Below are positions 9,563 through 18,298 of a stretch of DNA of 64,000 bases, piece by piece. The DNA lies in NCBI RefSeq assembly GCF_018449775.1, contig NZ_JAAVVB010000001.1:1-64000 (forward strand), written 5' to 3'. Numbering within the stretch: the first letter of the stretch is position 1; every line of letters starts with the position of its first letter. The position numbers and the translations under genes are program-made. Source of the stretch: Mucilaginibacter sp. dw_454 (lineage in GTDB: Bacteria > Bacteroidota > Bacteroidia > Sphingobacteriales > Sphingobacteriaceae). The notes beneath the pieces were generated by a model. That model was not told the DNA's origin. It saw only the letters and a program-made list of their open reading frames with translations, and did not search any database.

Positions 9563-9595
9563 AAAAAGGGACGCCATTTGGCCTCCCTTTTTTTT
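9563..9595 (+). terminator. Rho-independent terminator of the pyrophosphatase gene
   Basis: AAAAAGGGA and GCC pair with GGC and TCCCTTTTT (one C/C mismatch) around an ATTT loop, followed by a long T run. The remaining gap to 9974 (about 380 bp) holds one CATTGCGAG element and otherwise nothing I can name. Confidence 0.8.
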
Positions 9596-9638
9596 GTTGG
9601 AGTCGTCACTGTGGGTGACGGAAGTCCATCAACCACCA

Positions 9639-9728
9639 CGTCATTGCGAGCGTAGCGTGGCAATCTCTACACGACAGGTGGTCGCTTTGCCGGAAATCGC
9701 CACACTCGTACTTCGTTAGCGATGACGA
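9639..9728. repeat. CATTGCGAG family element, degenerate right arm
   Basis: The left arm CGTCATTGCGAGCGTAGCGT is of the 'GCGTAGCGTGGCAATC' flavour. The right arm is decayed (CTTCGTTAGCGATGACG). Length is about 90 bp. Confidence 0.7.
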
Positions 9729-9974
9729 AATTATTAAACCTTCTTATTGCTTTTTCAATTTGTCGCAGCATGGCGTGTTTTTTATTTCCAGAAACATTGC
9801 CCATTCGTATTGATGTTGTTAGACAGCGCCGTGACATCAACGCTTTTATATGATCCTTGTAATGTATTAATTACTAATTGCTTACAGCGCGCTATCCAAT
9901 CTTTCAACACCCTCATTTTTTCAGAAAAATTAATTATGTTTGGGATTAAAGATTAACTGACTTTTTAAACAAAC

Positions 9975-11531
9975 ATGAAGCTATTTATTAGAAAACCTTT
10001 GGCGCAATTAATGGCCGCTTCGAAAGAAGGGGAAAAGACATTAAAGCGCACACTCGGTGTTGGCTCGCTTATAGCCCTGGGTATCGGTGCCATTATTGGC
10101 GCGGGTATTTTTGTGCGTACAGCTGCAGCCGCAGGCGAGCATGCCGGTCCGGCCGTTACCATTTCATTTTTAATTGCAGCAGCTGGCTGCGCACTGGCTG
10201 GTTTATGCTATGCCGAGTTTGCCAGTATGATCCCGATTGCCGGATCTGCTTACACTTACTCTTATGCCACCATGGGCGAGTTCATCGCCTGGATCATCGG
10301 CTGGGATTTGGTGTTGGAATACGCACTAGGTGCCGCTACCGTAGCCATCGGCTGGTCGCAATATTTTAATACTTTCCTCGAGACTTTTTTTAATGTACAT
10401 ATTCCTTTTGCCCTGTCGCATTCGCCGTTTGAGGTGTCAACCACCACAACAGGCATGTATGCTTCAGAATTAGGAACCCGCGGTTTAATCAACCTGCCGG
10501 CAATCTTTATTTTGCTAATGCTGACTTTGTTATTGATCAAAGGTACAGCCGAATCGGCAGCTGTTAACAACGTTATTGTTATCATTAAGGTAGCTATTGT
10601 GTTAATGATCATTGGCTTAGGCTGGGGCTTTATTAATCCCGTTTTTCACCACCCATATTTAATCCCTGCCGACGCAGGTATTGTTAAAACCAATACCGGT
10701 ACCGTAAATTACGCCGATACCTTTAACCATGGTTGGTGGGGTGTATTGCGCGGCGCCAGCGTGGTGTTCTTCGCATTCATCGGTTTTGACGCAGTATCAA
10801 CAGCTGCACAAGAGGCTAAGAATCCGCAGAAAGACATGCCAAAAGGTATCCTGATCTCTTTGGTGTTCTGTACCATTTTATACATCCTGTTCTCGCACGT
10901 ATTAACAGGCCTTGTATCTTACAAAGATTTCCTGGTTCAAGGTAAAGAAGCTTCTGTAACCTATGCTATCCATACAGCAATGCACGGTTATGGCTGGTTG
11001 GGTAAACTGGTTACCATCGCTATATTAGCCGGTTTCTCTTCTGTTATCCTGGTAATGTTGCTGGGCCAAACCCGCGTGTTCTATACCATGAGTACTGATG
11101 GTTTGATCTGGCCTATTTTTTCAAAACTGCACCCTAAATTCCGTACACCCTACAAATCTCAATGGTTCTTCTTTGTGATGGTATCTATATTTGCCGGTTT
11201 TATCCCGGATAGCATTGTAGGTGATATGGTGAGTATCGGTACGTTGTTCGCATTCGTTTTGGTGTGTTTGGGGATCTTCATTTTAAGAAGAACAGATCCG
11301 GGAATTACCCGTCCGTTCAAGACACCGCTTTACTACATTGTTTGCCCGCTGGGTGCTGCCATCTGCCTGGCTATGATGGCTAGCGAAGGTCTTGAAAACT
11401 TCGCACGTTTATTCATCTGGATGGGTATCGGTATCTGTGTTTACTTTGGTTATAGTATCAAGCATTCGCATGTGCGACATGGCAAACCTACTGATACCTT
11501 CGATCCGCCAAACCCTAAATTTGTTGAGTAA
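9975..11531 (+). CDS. APC-superfamily amino-acid permease (YfnA/CAT-like)
   Basis: A 518-residue, ~12-14-helix permease. LGIGAIIGAGIFV (~33-45) is the APC helix-1 motif; YSYATMGEFIAWIIGWDLVLE is split across the loop to helix 3 (~94-114); FFAFIGFDAVSTAAQEAKNPQKDMP (in two parts ~257-281) is a hallmark of the CAT/YfnA group that includes cationic amino-acid transporters. An ATG with no clear ribosome-binding site begins after AAACAAAC. It is monocistronic, followed by a terminator. The substrate is unknown. It shares the superfamily but not close similarity with the permease at 5713-7161. Confidence 0.88.
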   Translation: MKLFIRKPLAQLMAASKEGEKTLKRTLGVGSLIALGIGAIIGAGIFVRTAAAAGEHAGPAVTISFLIAAAGCALAGLCYAEFASMIPIAGSAYTYSYATMGEFIAWIIGWDLVLEYALGAATVAIGWSQYFNTFLETFFNVHIPFALSHSPFEVSTTTTGMYASELGTRGLINLPAIFILLMLTLLLIKGTAESAAVNNVIVIIKVAIVLMIIGLGWGFINPVFHHPYLIPADAGIVKTNTGTVNYADTFNHGWWGVLRGASVVFFAFIGFDAVSTAAQEAKNPQKDMPKGILISLVFCTILYILFSHVLTGLVSYKDFLVQGKEASVTYAIHTAMHGYGWLGKLVTIAILAGFSSVILVMLLGQTRVFYTMSTDGLIWPIFSKLHPKFRTPYKSQWFFFVMVSIFAGFIPDSIVGDMVSIGTLFAFVLVCLGIFILRRTDPGITRPFKTPLYYIVCPLGAAICLAMMASEGLENFARLFIWMGIGICVYFGYSIKHSHVRHGKPTDTFDPPNPKFVE

Positions 11532-11552
11532 TATTATTTATTGACGGCATTG

Positions 11553-11583
11553 AAAGGTTCTGGGTTTTCTCAGAACCTTTTTG
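11553..11583 (+). terminator. Rho-independent terminator of the second permease gene
   Basis: A perfect 10-bp stem (11553-11562 with 11571-11580), 8-base loop and a T run. Confidence 0.85.
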
Positions 11584-11616
11584 TTTTAAATGCTTTTAGT
11601 TGGGTAAATTAACCGT

Positions 11617-12780
11617 GTGAAAAAGGATAAGAACCTCTGGATATTAGTTCTGGTATGCATCATTAATTCCGTTGGGTTCGGGATCATTATTCCGCTGCTT
11701 TATTCATTCAGTAAGCAATATGGGGCTACACCACAAACCATCGGCTTACTTACCGCTACTTTTTCTATAGCGCAATTTGTTGCTACGCCGATATTTGGTT
11801 CGTTGTCTGACAGATTTGGCCGTAAACCTTTACTGGCCATCAGCCTTATCGGCACCTGTATATCCTTTTTAATGTTCGCCGGGGCGCGCAGCCTCCTAAT
11901 ACTTTTCGCTGCGCGGATACTGGACGGTTTAACCGGCGGTAACATCTCCGTAGCACAAGCTATGGTGTCAGATACCTCGACACCCGCCAACCGCGCAAAG
12001 CGGTTTGGGATCTTAGGTTCGGCATTTGGGTTTGGGTTTGTGATTGGCCCTGCCATTGGTGGCTTGTTGAACAAGTTTGGCGCACAGGTGCCTTTCTTCT
12101 TTGCCGCCGGCATTGCGCTAGTTGGTGCGCTCCTGACCATCTTCCTGCTCAAAGAAACCAATCCGCCTGACAAAAGGAAAGCCAATAAGACAAACCATAA
12201 ATTCAGCTTTAAATCGCTCATAACGATATTGAAAATGCCGGCCATTGGTACATCCATCTTCATTGGTTTTTTACTGACAACCGCTCAGTTTACCATGCTG
12301 ATAGGCTTTCAGACTTTTAGTGTCGATACCTTGAAGCTGTCGCCGACTAACATCGGCTTGTTTTATGCGGGCTTCGGTATATCGGGAATCATCATGCAAT
12401 TGCTGGTGCCCTACATCTCTAAGCTCATAAGTGCAAAGTCTGTTATATTGATGATCTCGACCGTGTTCTGTTTGGCGACCATGATCTTATCCGGCTTTAC
12501 AGCTACGTTTGTACTGTTTGCCACCTGCGTGTTTATTTACGGCCTATTCAATGGATTGCGTAACCCCATGCTCAACGCTATTATAGCCGACCATAACGAT
12601 GCATCGCGCCAGGGCGAGGTCATGGGTGTCAACCAGGCTTATATCTCCATAGGGCAGACGTTGGGGCCTATCTCGGCAGGCTTAGTTACCGCAATTTCGG
12701 TTCATTCTGTATTTTGGTTAGCATCTTTCTATATTTTAATCGCACTTTTGTTTAGTTTTAGATTACGAGCTAAAGAATAA
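11617..12780 (+). CDS. MFS multidrug/tetracycline-type efflux transporter (DHA1)
   Basis: Twelve hydrophobic segments in 387 residues. The loop between helices 2 and 3 carries MFS motif A, GSLSDRFGRKP (~61-71), and helix 5 carries the antiporter motif C pattern, GSAFGFGFVIGPAIGG (~135-150), which together point to a proton-driven exporter of the TetA/DHA1 type. Translation appears to begin at GTG: no ATG lies upstream in frame or near the N-terminus, and the first helix starts at residue ~8. Only four bases separate it from the MarC gene, so the two are probably one operon. Substrate unknown. Confidence 0.85.
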   Translation: MKKDKNLWILVLVCIINSVGFGIIIPLLYSFSKQYGATPQTIGLLTATFSIAQFVATPIFGSLSDRFGRKPLLAISLIGTCISFLMFAGARSLLILFAARILDGLTGGNISVAQAMVSDTSTPANRAKRFGILGSAFGFGFVIGPAIGGLLNKFGAQVPFFFAAGIALVGALLTIFLLKETNPPDKRKANKTNHKFSFKSLITILKMPAIGTSIFIGFLLTTAQFTMLIGFQTFSVDTLKLSPTNIGLFYAGFGISGIIMQLLVPYISKLISAKSVILMISTVFCLATMILSGFTATFVLFATCVFIYGLFNGLRNPMLNAIIADHNDASRQGEVMGVNQAYISIGQTLGPISAGLVTAISVHSVFWLASFYILIALLFSFRLRAKE

Positions 12781-12784
12781 GCCT

Positions 12785-13363
12785 ATGCATCCTTTCATCC
12801 TCAAAGAAATAGTATCGGTTACCATGATCCTTTTTGCGATCATTGATATCCTGGGCGCCATACCGGTGATTATTCAATTGCGTCAGCGCGCCGGCCATAT
12901 CGAATCGGAAAAGGCGAGTGTGGTGGTGCTGATCCTGATGGTAGTGTTTCTGTTTGTGGGCGATAAGATCCTGGATGTTATCGGGTTAGATGTTGCCTCG
13001 TTCGCCATTGCCGGTTCGCTGGTGATCTTCTTTATCGCTATGGAAATGATCCTGGGTATCCACCTGTTTAAAGGCAACGAAGCCGAGTTATCTAACACCG
13101 TATCCATAGTGCCGCTGGCATTCCCGCTCATAGCTGGTGCCGGTACTATGACGACGCTGTTGTCGCTAAAATCCCAATATCAAACGCAGGACATCCTGGT
13201 AGGCATTGTTATCAATACCCTGTTTGTTTACCTGGTGCTTAAGAATGTACAATGGCTGGAGAAGTTGTTTGGTAAAGTTGGGATTGAGATACTGCGTAAA
13301 GCGTTTGGGATTATCCTATTAGCTATTGCTATTAAGTTGTTTAGGAGTAATACGCATTTGTAG
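12785..13363 (+). CDS. MarC-family integral membrane protein
   Basis: Six predicted membrane segments in 192 residues. The start MHPFILKEIVSVTMILFAII followed by DILGAIPVIIQL (~22-33) is the conserved MarC/YhgN/YchE N-terminus, and PLAFPLIAGAGTMTTLLSL (~110-128) is the second conserved half-repeat. The family is widespread; the once-proposed role in multidrug resistance was withdrawn, so the function is unknown. It is translated close behind the MFS exporter. Its TAG stop runs straight into a TCAAGA-type repeat word. Confidence 0.88.
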   Translation: MHPFILKEIVSVTMILFAIIDILGAIPVIIQLRQRAGHIESEKASVVVLILMVVFLFVGDKILDVIGLDVASFAIAGSLVIFFIAMEMILGIHLFKGNEAELSNTVSIVPLAFPLIAGAGTMTTLLSLKSQYQTQDILVGIVINTLFVYLVLKNVQWLEKLFGKVGIEILRKAFGIILLAIAIKLFRSNTHL

Positions 13364-13504
13364 AGTCAAGAACTGTACTGTCTTGTCATTGCGAGGAGGA
13401 ACGACGAAGCAATCGCAAGTAGAAAAGCCGGAACGCGTGCGATTGCCACGCTCCGCTCGCAATGACAGTAATACTCTTGATTCCTGGCTCTTGATTCTTG
13501 ACTT
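13364..13504. repeat. TCAAGA stuttered-word array between marC and the methyltransferase gene, split by another repeat
   Basis: AGTCAAGAAC starts at the base after the marC stop. ACTCTTGATTCCTGGCTCTTG and ATTCTTGACTTTT (13470-13504) run up to the stop codon of the convergent methyltransferase gene. Read in the sense of each gene, both begin with AGTCAAGAA-type words. An 84-bp CATTGCGAG element (13384-13467) sits between the two halves, which suggests a nested insertion. Confidence 0.6.
13384..13467. repeat. CATTGCGAG family element, 84 bp
   Basis: TGTCATTGCGAG (13384-13395) and CTCGCAATGACA (13456-13467) are perfect inverted ends. The left arm is of the GGAACGACGAAGCAATC flavour and the right arm of the GATTGCCACGCTCCGC flavour. 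Same length as the copies at 30925 and 41050. Confidence 0.85.
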
Positions 13505-14677
13505 TTAAACTTGACCCTTCGGGCTTAACCGCGCCACAAACATACTATCCGCTTTACGCCCATAACCCTTTAACACTTCCACACTTTCCAATGTCAAACC
13601 ACATTCTTTAACCAAATAATTTACTACTTCTTCATTCTCTGCTTTAAAAACAGAGCAGGTAATGTAAATGAGCGGTTTGCCGGGTTTCAGGAATTTGATG
13701 ACGTTGGCAGCAATAGTTTTTTGCAGGCGCTGAAAAAAGTCGATGGTTGGGGCCTCAAACTGCGAGATCATTTCGGGGGTACGGCCCCAGGTGCCCGAGC
13801 CACTGCAGGGCGCGTCGAGGATGATGCCGTCGAAGGCGTAATCATGTAGCTCCTGGTCCACATTTTGGGTAAGATCAAGTTGTTTGCGCTGGTATTTCTT
13901 TAATCCCGCGGAGCGGAAACGTTCGTCCAGGTTAGCCAGTATAGATTCGCGGATGTCGGACACTACGAGTTTAATATCCGGTTCCTCTTCATGCAGTAGC
14001 AATGATTTACCACCGCTTGCGGCGCAGGCATCCCACCAGGCATCCCATTTCTGGGGCTTGAAGTAATTAGCTGTTTTTTGCGATGAATAGTCCTGCACCT
14101 CGAACCAATGTTGGGTAGGGAAGATGGTTTCCAGTCGTGTACCATTGGGCAGCGAAAAACAGCCGTTGCCTTCGTCTTTGAATGTTATTTGTGCTTTAGT
14201 TAACTCGGCTTTAACCAAATGGTCATAGCCGTTATGTACATGGATAAACAGATCTGGCTGAACGAAGAATGATTTCAGGAAAGCCTGCTTATCAATATCG
14301 GGCGAGATCCGGTCGGTCCACGGGAAAACATCTTCCAGCTTAAAGTCGGGATAGGTTTTTTGGATGAGGTCTATCTTTTCTTCAATGGTAAATGCTACAC
14401 ATGCCGCCCAATCGGGTTTGAAATGCTGTAGAAAGGAGTTAACCTGCGTATTGCACAGAAACTCAGCGACTAGTAAGCGTTCGTCAGTAGGAGTATTAAA
14501 CAATGCTTTGCCCAGTCTGAAATAATTATACATCAAACGGTTGGCCACCCTGCGGTCGCTCGAGCCCATTTGTTTGTTTTGGCGATAAAAGCCGGGTAAA
14601 AATTTGCCTAAAGGTGTTTCGGCCGGGTATTCACCCAAAATGCGCTGAAATGTTTTAAGCTGATTGATGGCTTTCAT
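13505..14677 (-). CDS. RsmB/NOL1/NOP2/Sun-family RNA cytosine-C5 methyltransferase
   Basis: A SAM-dependent m5C methyltransferase acting on rRNA or tRNA. Motif I reads ACAASGGKSLLL (~215-226), where most relatives have CAAPGGKT. Motif IV DAPCSGSGTW (~285-294) holds the Cys that releases product and motif VI ITCSVFKAENEE (~342-353) the nucleophilic Cys; both are present. The N-terminal ~170 residues, which bind RNA in relatives, are divergent. The ATG overlaps the stop of the upstream lipoprotein gene as ATGA, indicating translational coupling. RsmB (16S C967) is the nearest familiar member, but the RNA target is inference. Confidence 0.85.
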   Translation of the reverse strand: MKAINQLKTFQRILGEYPAETPLGKFLPGFYRQNKQMGSSDRRVANRLMYNYFRLGKALFNTPTDERLLVAEFLCNTQVNSFLQHFKPDWAACVAFTIEEKIDLIQKTYPDFKLEDVFPWTDRISPDIDKQAFLKSFFVQPDLFIHVHNGYDHLVKAELTKAQITFKDEGNGCFSLPNGTRLETIFPTQHWFEVQDYSSQKTANYFKPQKWDAWWDACAASGGKSLLLHEEEPDIKLVVSDIRESILANLDERFRSAGLKKYQRKQLDLTQNVDQELHDYAFDGIILDAPCSGSGTWGRTPEMISQFEAPTIDFFQRLQKTIAANVIKFLKPGKPLIYITCSVFKAENEEVVNYLVKECGLTLESVEVLKGYGRKADSMFVARLSPKGQV

Positions 14678-15921
14678 TCTACCTTTCTTAGTTCGTAATA
14701 ACGGTAATCCATAACGTTAACATGCGTATTCACATAGCCAACACCGGGTTTTTTCACAAAATGAAACTGGTTGTGCATGCCGGTAAAATCTTCCTTCGTC
14801 ATGTTTTTAACATCGCCGTTATTTGCCCCAAGTAATTTACCAAAATACAAGCCTTCGTCAAAGCCTTTTATGGCATATTCGCTGGCATCGGCATGAAATG
14901 TTTTACGATACTGCATCATGAAGGCAATAGTGGCCGGGGCTTTATAATCTACCTGTTCGGCTGAGGTAATGTGTGTTCGTAACCTTTGCAAAATATCGCT
15001 ATGCAAAAAGGCGAATTTCTCCCAGCTTGGGTGGCCAAACAGCACAATGGGGTAGTGCCTGGCTAATGAGTCGAGCGAGTGCATGGTAACCGTTATAAAA
15101 GCCTGGTTGGTTGATGGGATGACAATTACATTTGGCGTAGTAGCAGATAATTGTGGAATAATCAGATCTAACCGACCTCTTATTACCGTAGTCTGAATCA
15201 ATTTAGTCCGGCCCTTGCTTATACTATCCAATGTGCTTTTAAAGGGCACTATGTAATCGTTTTCTTCGGAGTAGCCCGATCTTAGCACAAATACTTTCGC
15301 TGGATTTAACCGGTTCTGAATGTAGCGGGCGGCTGTGGCGGCATGCTCTGATAACGGTGGTGCAACCGTAACCAAATTTTGATTGCCGATGGCGGACGGC
15401 GCGGCCGGCGCCAGTGGAGAAACGATAGGTTTACGCGGACCGGTTAAAGCCTGCCCGAAAGCCTTCATATCGTCCGGAAAAATCGGCCCTACAATTAAAT
15501 CGCTGCCCCAGATATTAGGATTAAAGGCCAGCGCGCGCGATTGACTATTTAATCCCTGGGTATCAAAAACGCGCAGCTTATAGTTGTAACCTAGCGAAGT
15601 AAGCGAGTCGAGCGCCAGTTTAAAGCCCTGGTAAAAATCCAGCGCAATAGTGGCCTGTTTAAAGCTTACATCGGTGTAAGTAGCGCCCGGGTTTAGATGG
15701 TCCAGTCCAAAAGGCAATAACAGCGCTATACTGTTCTGCCTTGCCACTACCGGCTTGGGTTTTGGCGGCTCTGGTTTTGCTACAGGCTCAGTTTGAGTTT
15801 TAGGGGTTACCACTACCGGCCGCAATTTGGGTGAACAAGCGGCTGCCAGCAAGGCTATCCCTAAAAATATTAACCGCTTATTCCCACTCAATGGTGGCAG
15901 GCGGTTTCGAACTGATGTCAT
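14674..15921 (-). CDS. Periplasmic-binding-protein-like (type 1) lipoprotein
   Basis: A lipoprotein signal ([15 protein letters not shown], Cys at ~29) is followed by a Pro/Lys-rich linker (~30-60) and a type-1 periplasmic-binding fold: [11 protein letters not shown] (~63-73), a [13 protein letters not shown] helix (~95-107), and [15 protein letters not shown] (~140-154). Similar Bacteroidota proteins are annotated as amino-acid ABC substrate-binding or LysM proteins, but no ABC genes are nearby and no LysM is visible. The ATG start lies 44 bases inside guaA; a TTG at codon 11 would give a more compact lipoprotein signal. Function unknown. Confidence 0.65.
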   Translation of the reverse strand: MTSVRNRLPPLSGNKRLIFLGIALLAAACSPKLRPVVVTPKTQTEPVAKPEPPKPKPVVARQNSIALLLPFGLDHLNPGATYTDVSFKQATIALDFYQGFKLALDSLTSLGYNYKLRVFDTQGLNSQSRALAFNPNIWGSDLIVGPIFPDDMKAFGQALTGPRKPIVSPLAPAAPSAIGNQNLVTVAPPLSEHAATAARYIQNRLNPAKVFVLRSGYSEENDYIVPFKSTLDSISKGRTKLIQTTVIRGRLDLIIPQLSATTPNVIVIPSTNQAFITVTMHSLDSLARHYPIVLFGHPSWEKFAFLHSDILQRLRTHITSAEQVDYKAPATIAFMMQYRKTFHADASEYAIKGFDEGLYFGKLLGANNGDVKNMTKEDFTGMHNQFHFVKKPGVGYVNTHVNVMDYRYYELRKVE

Positions 15922-17407
15922 ATACTACCCGGTTTATCCCTTTTACATTATTGATGATCTCGTTAGAGATTTTGGCTAGCAGGTCATAAGGTAAATGGCA
16001 CCAATCTGCAGTCATGCCGTCAACCGACTCAACTGCGCGCAGCGCAACTACGTGTTCGTAAGTACGCTCGTCACCCATAACACCTACCGACTGAACCGGT
16101 AAAAATATGGTACCTGCCTGCCATACTTTATCATAAACACCTGCACTACGCAAATTGTTGATGTAAATAGCATCGGCCTCTTGTAATATGGCAACTTTCT
16201 CCGGCGTAACCTCGCCTAAGATCCTGATAGCCAGGCCAGGACCGGGGAAAGGGTGACGGCCCAGAATATTATCAGAGATATGCAGCGCTTTACCTACGCG
16301 GCGTACTTCGTCTTTAAATAAAGTGTTTAATGGCTCTACTACCTTCAGTTTCATAAAGTCTGGCAAACCGCCAACGTTATGGTGAGATTTAATGGTAGCC
16401 GACGGCCCTTTAACCGATACTGATTCAATCACATCGGGGTAAATGGTGCCCTGTCCCAGCCATTTAACGTCCTGCACTTCGTGCGCGGCATCGTCAAATA
16501 CTTCGATAAACACGCGGCCAATAGCTTTACGTTTTGCCTCTGGTTCTGATAAGCCTTTCAGCGCGTCATAAAAACGTTGCTTGGCATCAATGCCGCGAAC
16601 GTTAAGGCCCATATGTTCGTAAGAATCTAAAACAGATTTATATTCGTCTTTACGCAGTAAGCCGTTATCAACAAAAATGCAATACAGGTTTTTGCCGATG
16701 GCATGGTGCAATAACACCGCCGCAACCGATGAATCTACACCGCCTGAAAGGCCTAATACCACCTTATCATCGCCAATTTTTTCTTTTAGCGCTGCGATGG
16801 TCGTTTCAACGAACGAGTCGGCGGTCCAGTTTTGTGAGCAGCCGCATATATCAACCAAAAAGTTTTCCAGCAATTGCTTGCCGTCTAAACTATGGGTTAC
16901 TTCCGGGTGAAATTGTATGCCATAAGTTTGAGTGCCGGTAACCTGGTAAGCAGCAACGCGCACGCTGTCTGTACTGGCTATCACTTCAAAATCGCTGGCC
17001 AACGTTGCAATAGTATCGCCATGTGACATCCAAACCTGTGAGTTTAAAGAGACACCTCTAAACAGCGGGTTTCCTTCTTTAATAAAATTCAGGTTAGCGC
17101 GGCCATATTCGCGGGTGCTTGATGGCAGTACTTCGCCGCCGTTAAAATGGGCCAGGTATTGTGCGCCGTAGCACACGCCTAACAATGGCAGTTTGCCATG
17201 GAAACGCATAAAATCAACATGCAGGGCATCTTCCTGGCGCACCGAATACGGGCTGCCGGAAAGGATCACGCCTTTTACAGTTTCGTCAATTTCAGGGATT
17301 TTATTAAACGGATGGATCTCGCAGTAAATGTTGAGTTCTCTAACCCGGCGTGCTATCAATTGGGTAAACTGTGAGCCGAAGTCAAGAATGAGGATTTTTT
17401 CTTGCAT
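15878..17407 (-). CDS. guaA: GMP synthase (glutamine-hydrolysing)
   Basis: Converts XMP to GMP, with ammonia made by the N-terminal amidotransferase. Numbering from the ATG chosen here: nucleophile Cys79 in LGVCYGAQ, His167 and Glu169 in QFHPE, ATP pyrophosphatase P-loop SGGVDSS (~221-227), and the C-terminal dimerisation end [12 protein letters not shown] start at the ATG at 17407, since the alternative TTG two codons upstream overlaps a TATCTTTG box (17411-17418) that would lie only 3 bases before this ATG. Normal length at ~509 residues. The downstream lipoprotein gene overlaps its 3' end. Confidence 0.95.
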   Translation of the reverse strand: MQEKILILDFGSQFTQLIARRVRELNIYCEIHPFNKIPEIDETVKGVILSGSPYSVRQEDALHVDFMRFHGKLPLLGVCYGAQYLAHFNGGEVLPSSTREYGRANLNFIKEGNPLFRGVSLNSQVWMSHGDTIATLASDFEVIASTDSVRVAAYQVTGTQTYGIQFHPEVTHSLDGKQLLENFLVDICGCSQNWTADSFVETTIAALKEKIGDDKVVLGLSGGVDSSVAAVLLHHAIGKNLYCIFVDNGLLRKDEYKSVLDSYEHMGLNVRGIDAKQRFYDALKGLSEPEAKRKAIGRVFIEVFDDAAHEVQDVKWLGQGTIYPDVIESVSVKGPSATIKSHHNVGGLPDFMKLKVVEPLNTLFKDEVRRVGKALHISDNILGRHPFPGPGLAIRILGEVTPEKVAILQEADAIYINNLRSAGVYDKVWQAGTIFLPVQSVGVMGDERTYEHVVALRAVESVDGMTADWCHLPYDLLAKISNEIINNVKGINRVVYDISSKPPATIEWE

Positions 17408-17410
17408 GGG

Positions 17411-17418
17411 CAAAGATA
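17411..17418 (-). promoter_or_regulatory. TATCTTTG -7 box of guaA, 3 bases before ATG
   Basis: It matches the Bacteroidota TAnnTTTG -7 consensus. The spacing implies a nearly leaderless mRNA. No good TTG element is seen 17-23 bases upstream. Confidence 0.55.
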
Positions 17419-17424
17419 GTTTTT

Positions 17425-17450
17425 TGATTTGAGATGTGAGAAATGAGAAT
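17425..17450. repeat. Stuttered word GATTTGAGATGTGAGAAATGAGA between guaA and hepT, cited by its parts
   Basis: GATTTGAGATGTGAG then AAATGAGAATG are variations on one GA-rich word. It lies in the divergent 70-bp promoter region of guaA and the HepT-like gene. Confidence 0.45.
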
Positions 17451-17462
17451 GGCTAAATATGT

Positions 17463-17470
17463 TATCTTTG
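17463..17470 (+). promoter_or_regulatory. TATCTTTG -7 box of the HepT-like gene, 7 bases before ATG
   Basis: An exact TAnnTTTG match. It is divergent from the same sequence serving guaA, 44 bases away. Confidence 0.55.
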
Positions 17471-17477
17471 TTTAAGT

Positions 17478-17906
17478 ATGGTATCAAAAGAAGATATTCG
17501 CTGGGAGCAACGGTTTGCCAATTATCGCAAAGCTTTAAGTCAATTAGAGAAATTTATAGCTAAGGGCGATTTGTCAGAACTAGAAGAACAAGGTCTGATA
17601 AAAGCTTTTGAATATACTTATGAATTGGCTTGGAACACGTTGAAAGACTATTTGACGTACCAGGGGATTTTAAATATAACCGGTTCAAGAGATGCCATCC
17701 GCGAAGCTTTAAGTTTAAATTTGATTGGCGATGGTGATGAATGGATGAATATGCTGGTAAGCAGAAATCTAACCTCGCATTCTTATAATCAAGAAACAGC
17801 CGATGAGATTGCTAACGCGGTTTTAAACACTTATTTTAAATTGTTTAAAACATTTGAATTTAAATTTGAAAGCTTGCGATCAGGAAACCAAACTAAATTG
17901 ATCTAA
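17478..17906 (+). CDS. hepT: HepT-like HEPN toxin (HI0074 family)
   Basis: A 142-residue all-helical protein of the HI0074 'nucleotidyltransferase substrate-binding' family. The HEPN ribonuclease motif Rx4-6H is intact as R96-N-L-T-S-H101, followed by S-Y103, so the full Rx4HxY pattern is present. In the characterised HepT/MntA systems, that tyrosine is AMPylated by the partner nucleotidyltransferase to silence RNase activity. The stop codon is immediately followed by the ATG of the partner gene, so the pair is one transcript. Toxin first, antitoxin second fits known HepT-MntA loci. Activity itself is inferred. Confidence 0.85.
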   Translation: MVSKEDIRWEQRFANYRKALSQLEKFIAKGDLSELEEQGLIKAFEYTYELAWNTLKDYLTYQGILNITGSRDAIREALSLNLIGDGDEWMNMLVSRNLTSHSYNQETADEIANAVLNTYFKLFKTFEFKFESLRSGNQTKLI

Positions 17907-18245
17907 ATGCAATTCGGATTATCTGAAAATACAGTCTTGAAAATAAACAACGTGCTTGAGCAATATGCCGAAGTGGAGAAAGCTGTGGTATATGGGTCAA
18001 GGGCAAAAGGCAATTTTAAAACTTACTCTGATATCGACATTACTTTAAAAGGGAAGCAAATTGATCTTAAAATATTGAGCGGCATTATAGTCAAACTTGA
18101 TGACCTTTTGCTACCCTATAAATTTGATCTTTCTATTTATAATCACATATCAAATACCGGATTGTTGGACCATATAGATCGAGTGGGTAAAGTATTGTGG
18201 GACGTAAATAGGGGCTCAACCAACAATTACACTCCAATAAATTAA
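17907..18245 (+). CDS. mntA: MntA-like minimal nucleotidyltransferase antitoxin
   Basis: A small 112-residue nucleotidyltransferase with GSRAKGNFKTYSDID (G30-D44), the GSx10DxD catalytic motif, and a third carboxylate at D74 (KFDLSIY). Such minimal nucleotidyltransferases transfer AMP to the Rx4HxY tyrosine of HepT. It starts at the base following the hepT stop, with no gap. All catalytic residues needed for AMPylation seem present. Family call sound; the antitoxin role follows from the pairing. Confidence 0.87.
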   Translation: MQFGLSENTVLKINNVLEQYAEVEKAVVYGSRAKGNFKTYSDIDITLKGKQIDLKILSGIIVKLDDLLLPYKFDLSIYNHISNTGLLDHIDRVGKVLWDVNRGSTNNYTPIN

Positions 18246-18274
18246 AAAAGCCTCACCATTTTCACAGCAAGGCT
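18243..18274 (-). terminator. Possible bidirectional terminator between mntA and the OMP gene
   Basis: AGCCT (18249-18253) can pair with AGGCT (18270-18274), with an A6 run that reads as T6 on the minus strand. The stem is short, so this is a weak call. Confidence 0.4.
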
Positions 18275-18298
18275 CATCATATTTTCTAAATATTAAGG

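Noticed and set aside
9747..9956. 69-residue frame in the gap before the second permease
   Set aside because: No start signal, odd composition (poly-Phe/Cys), and overlaps nothing conserved.
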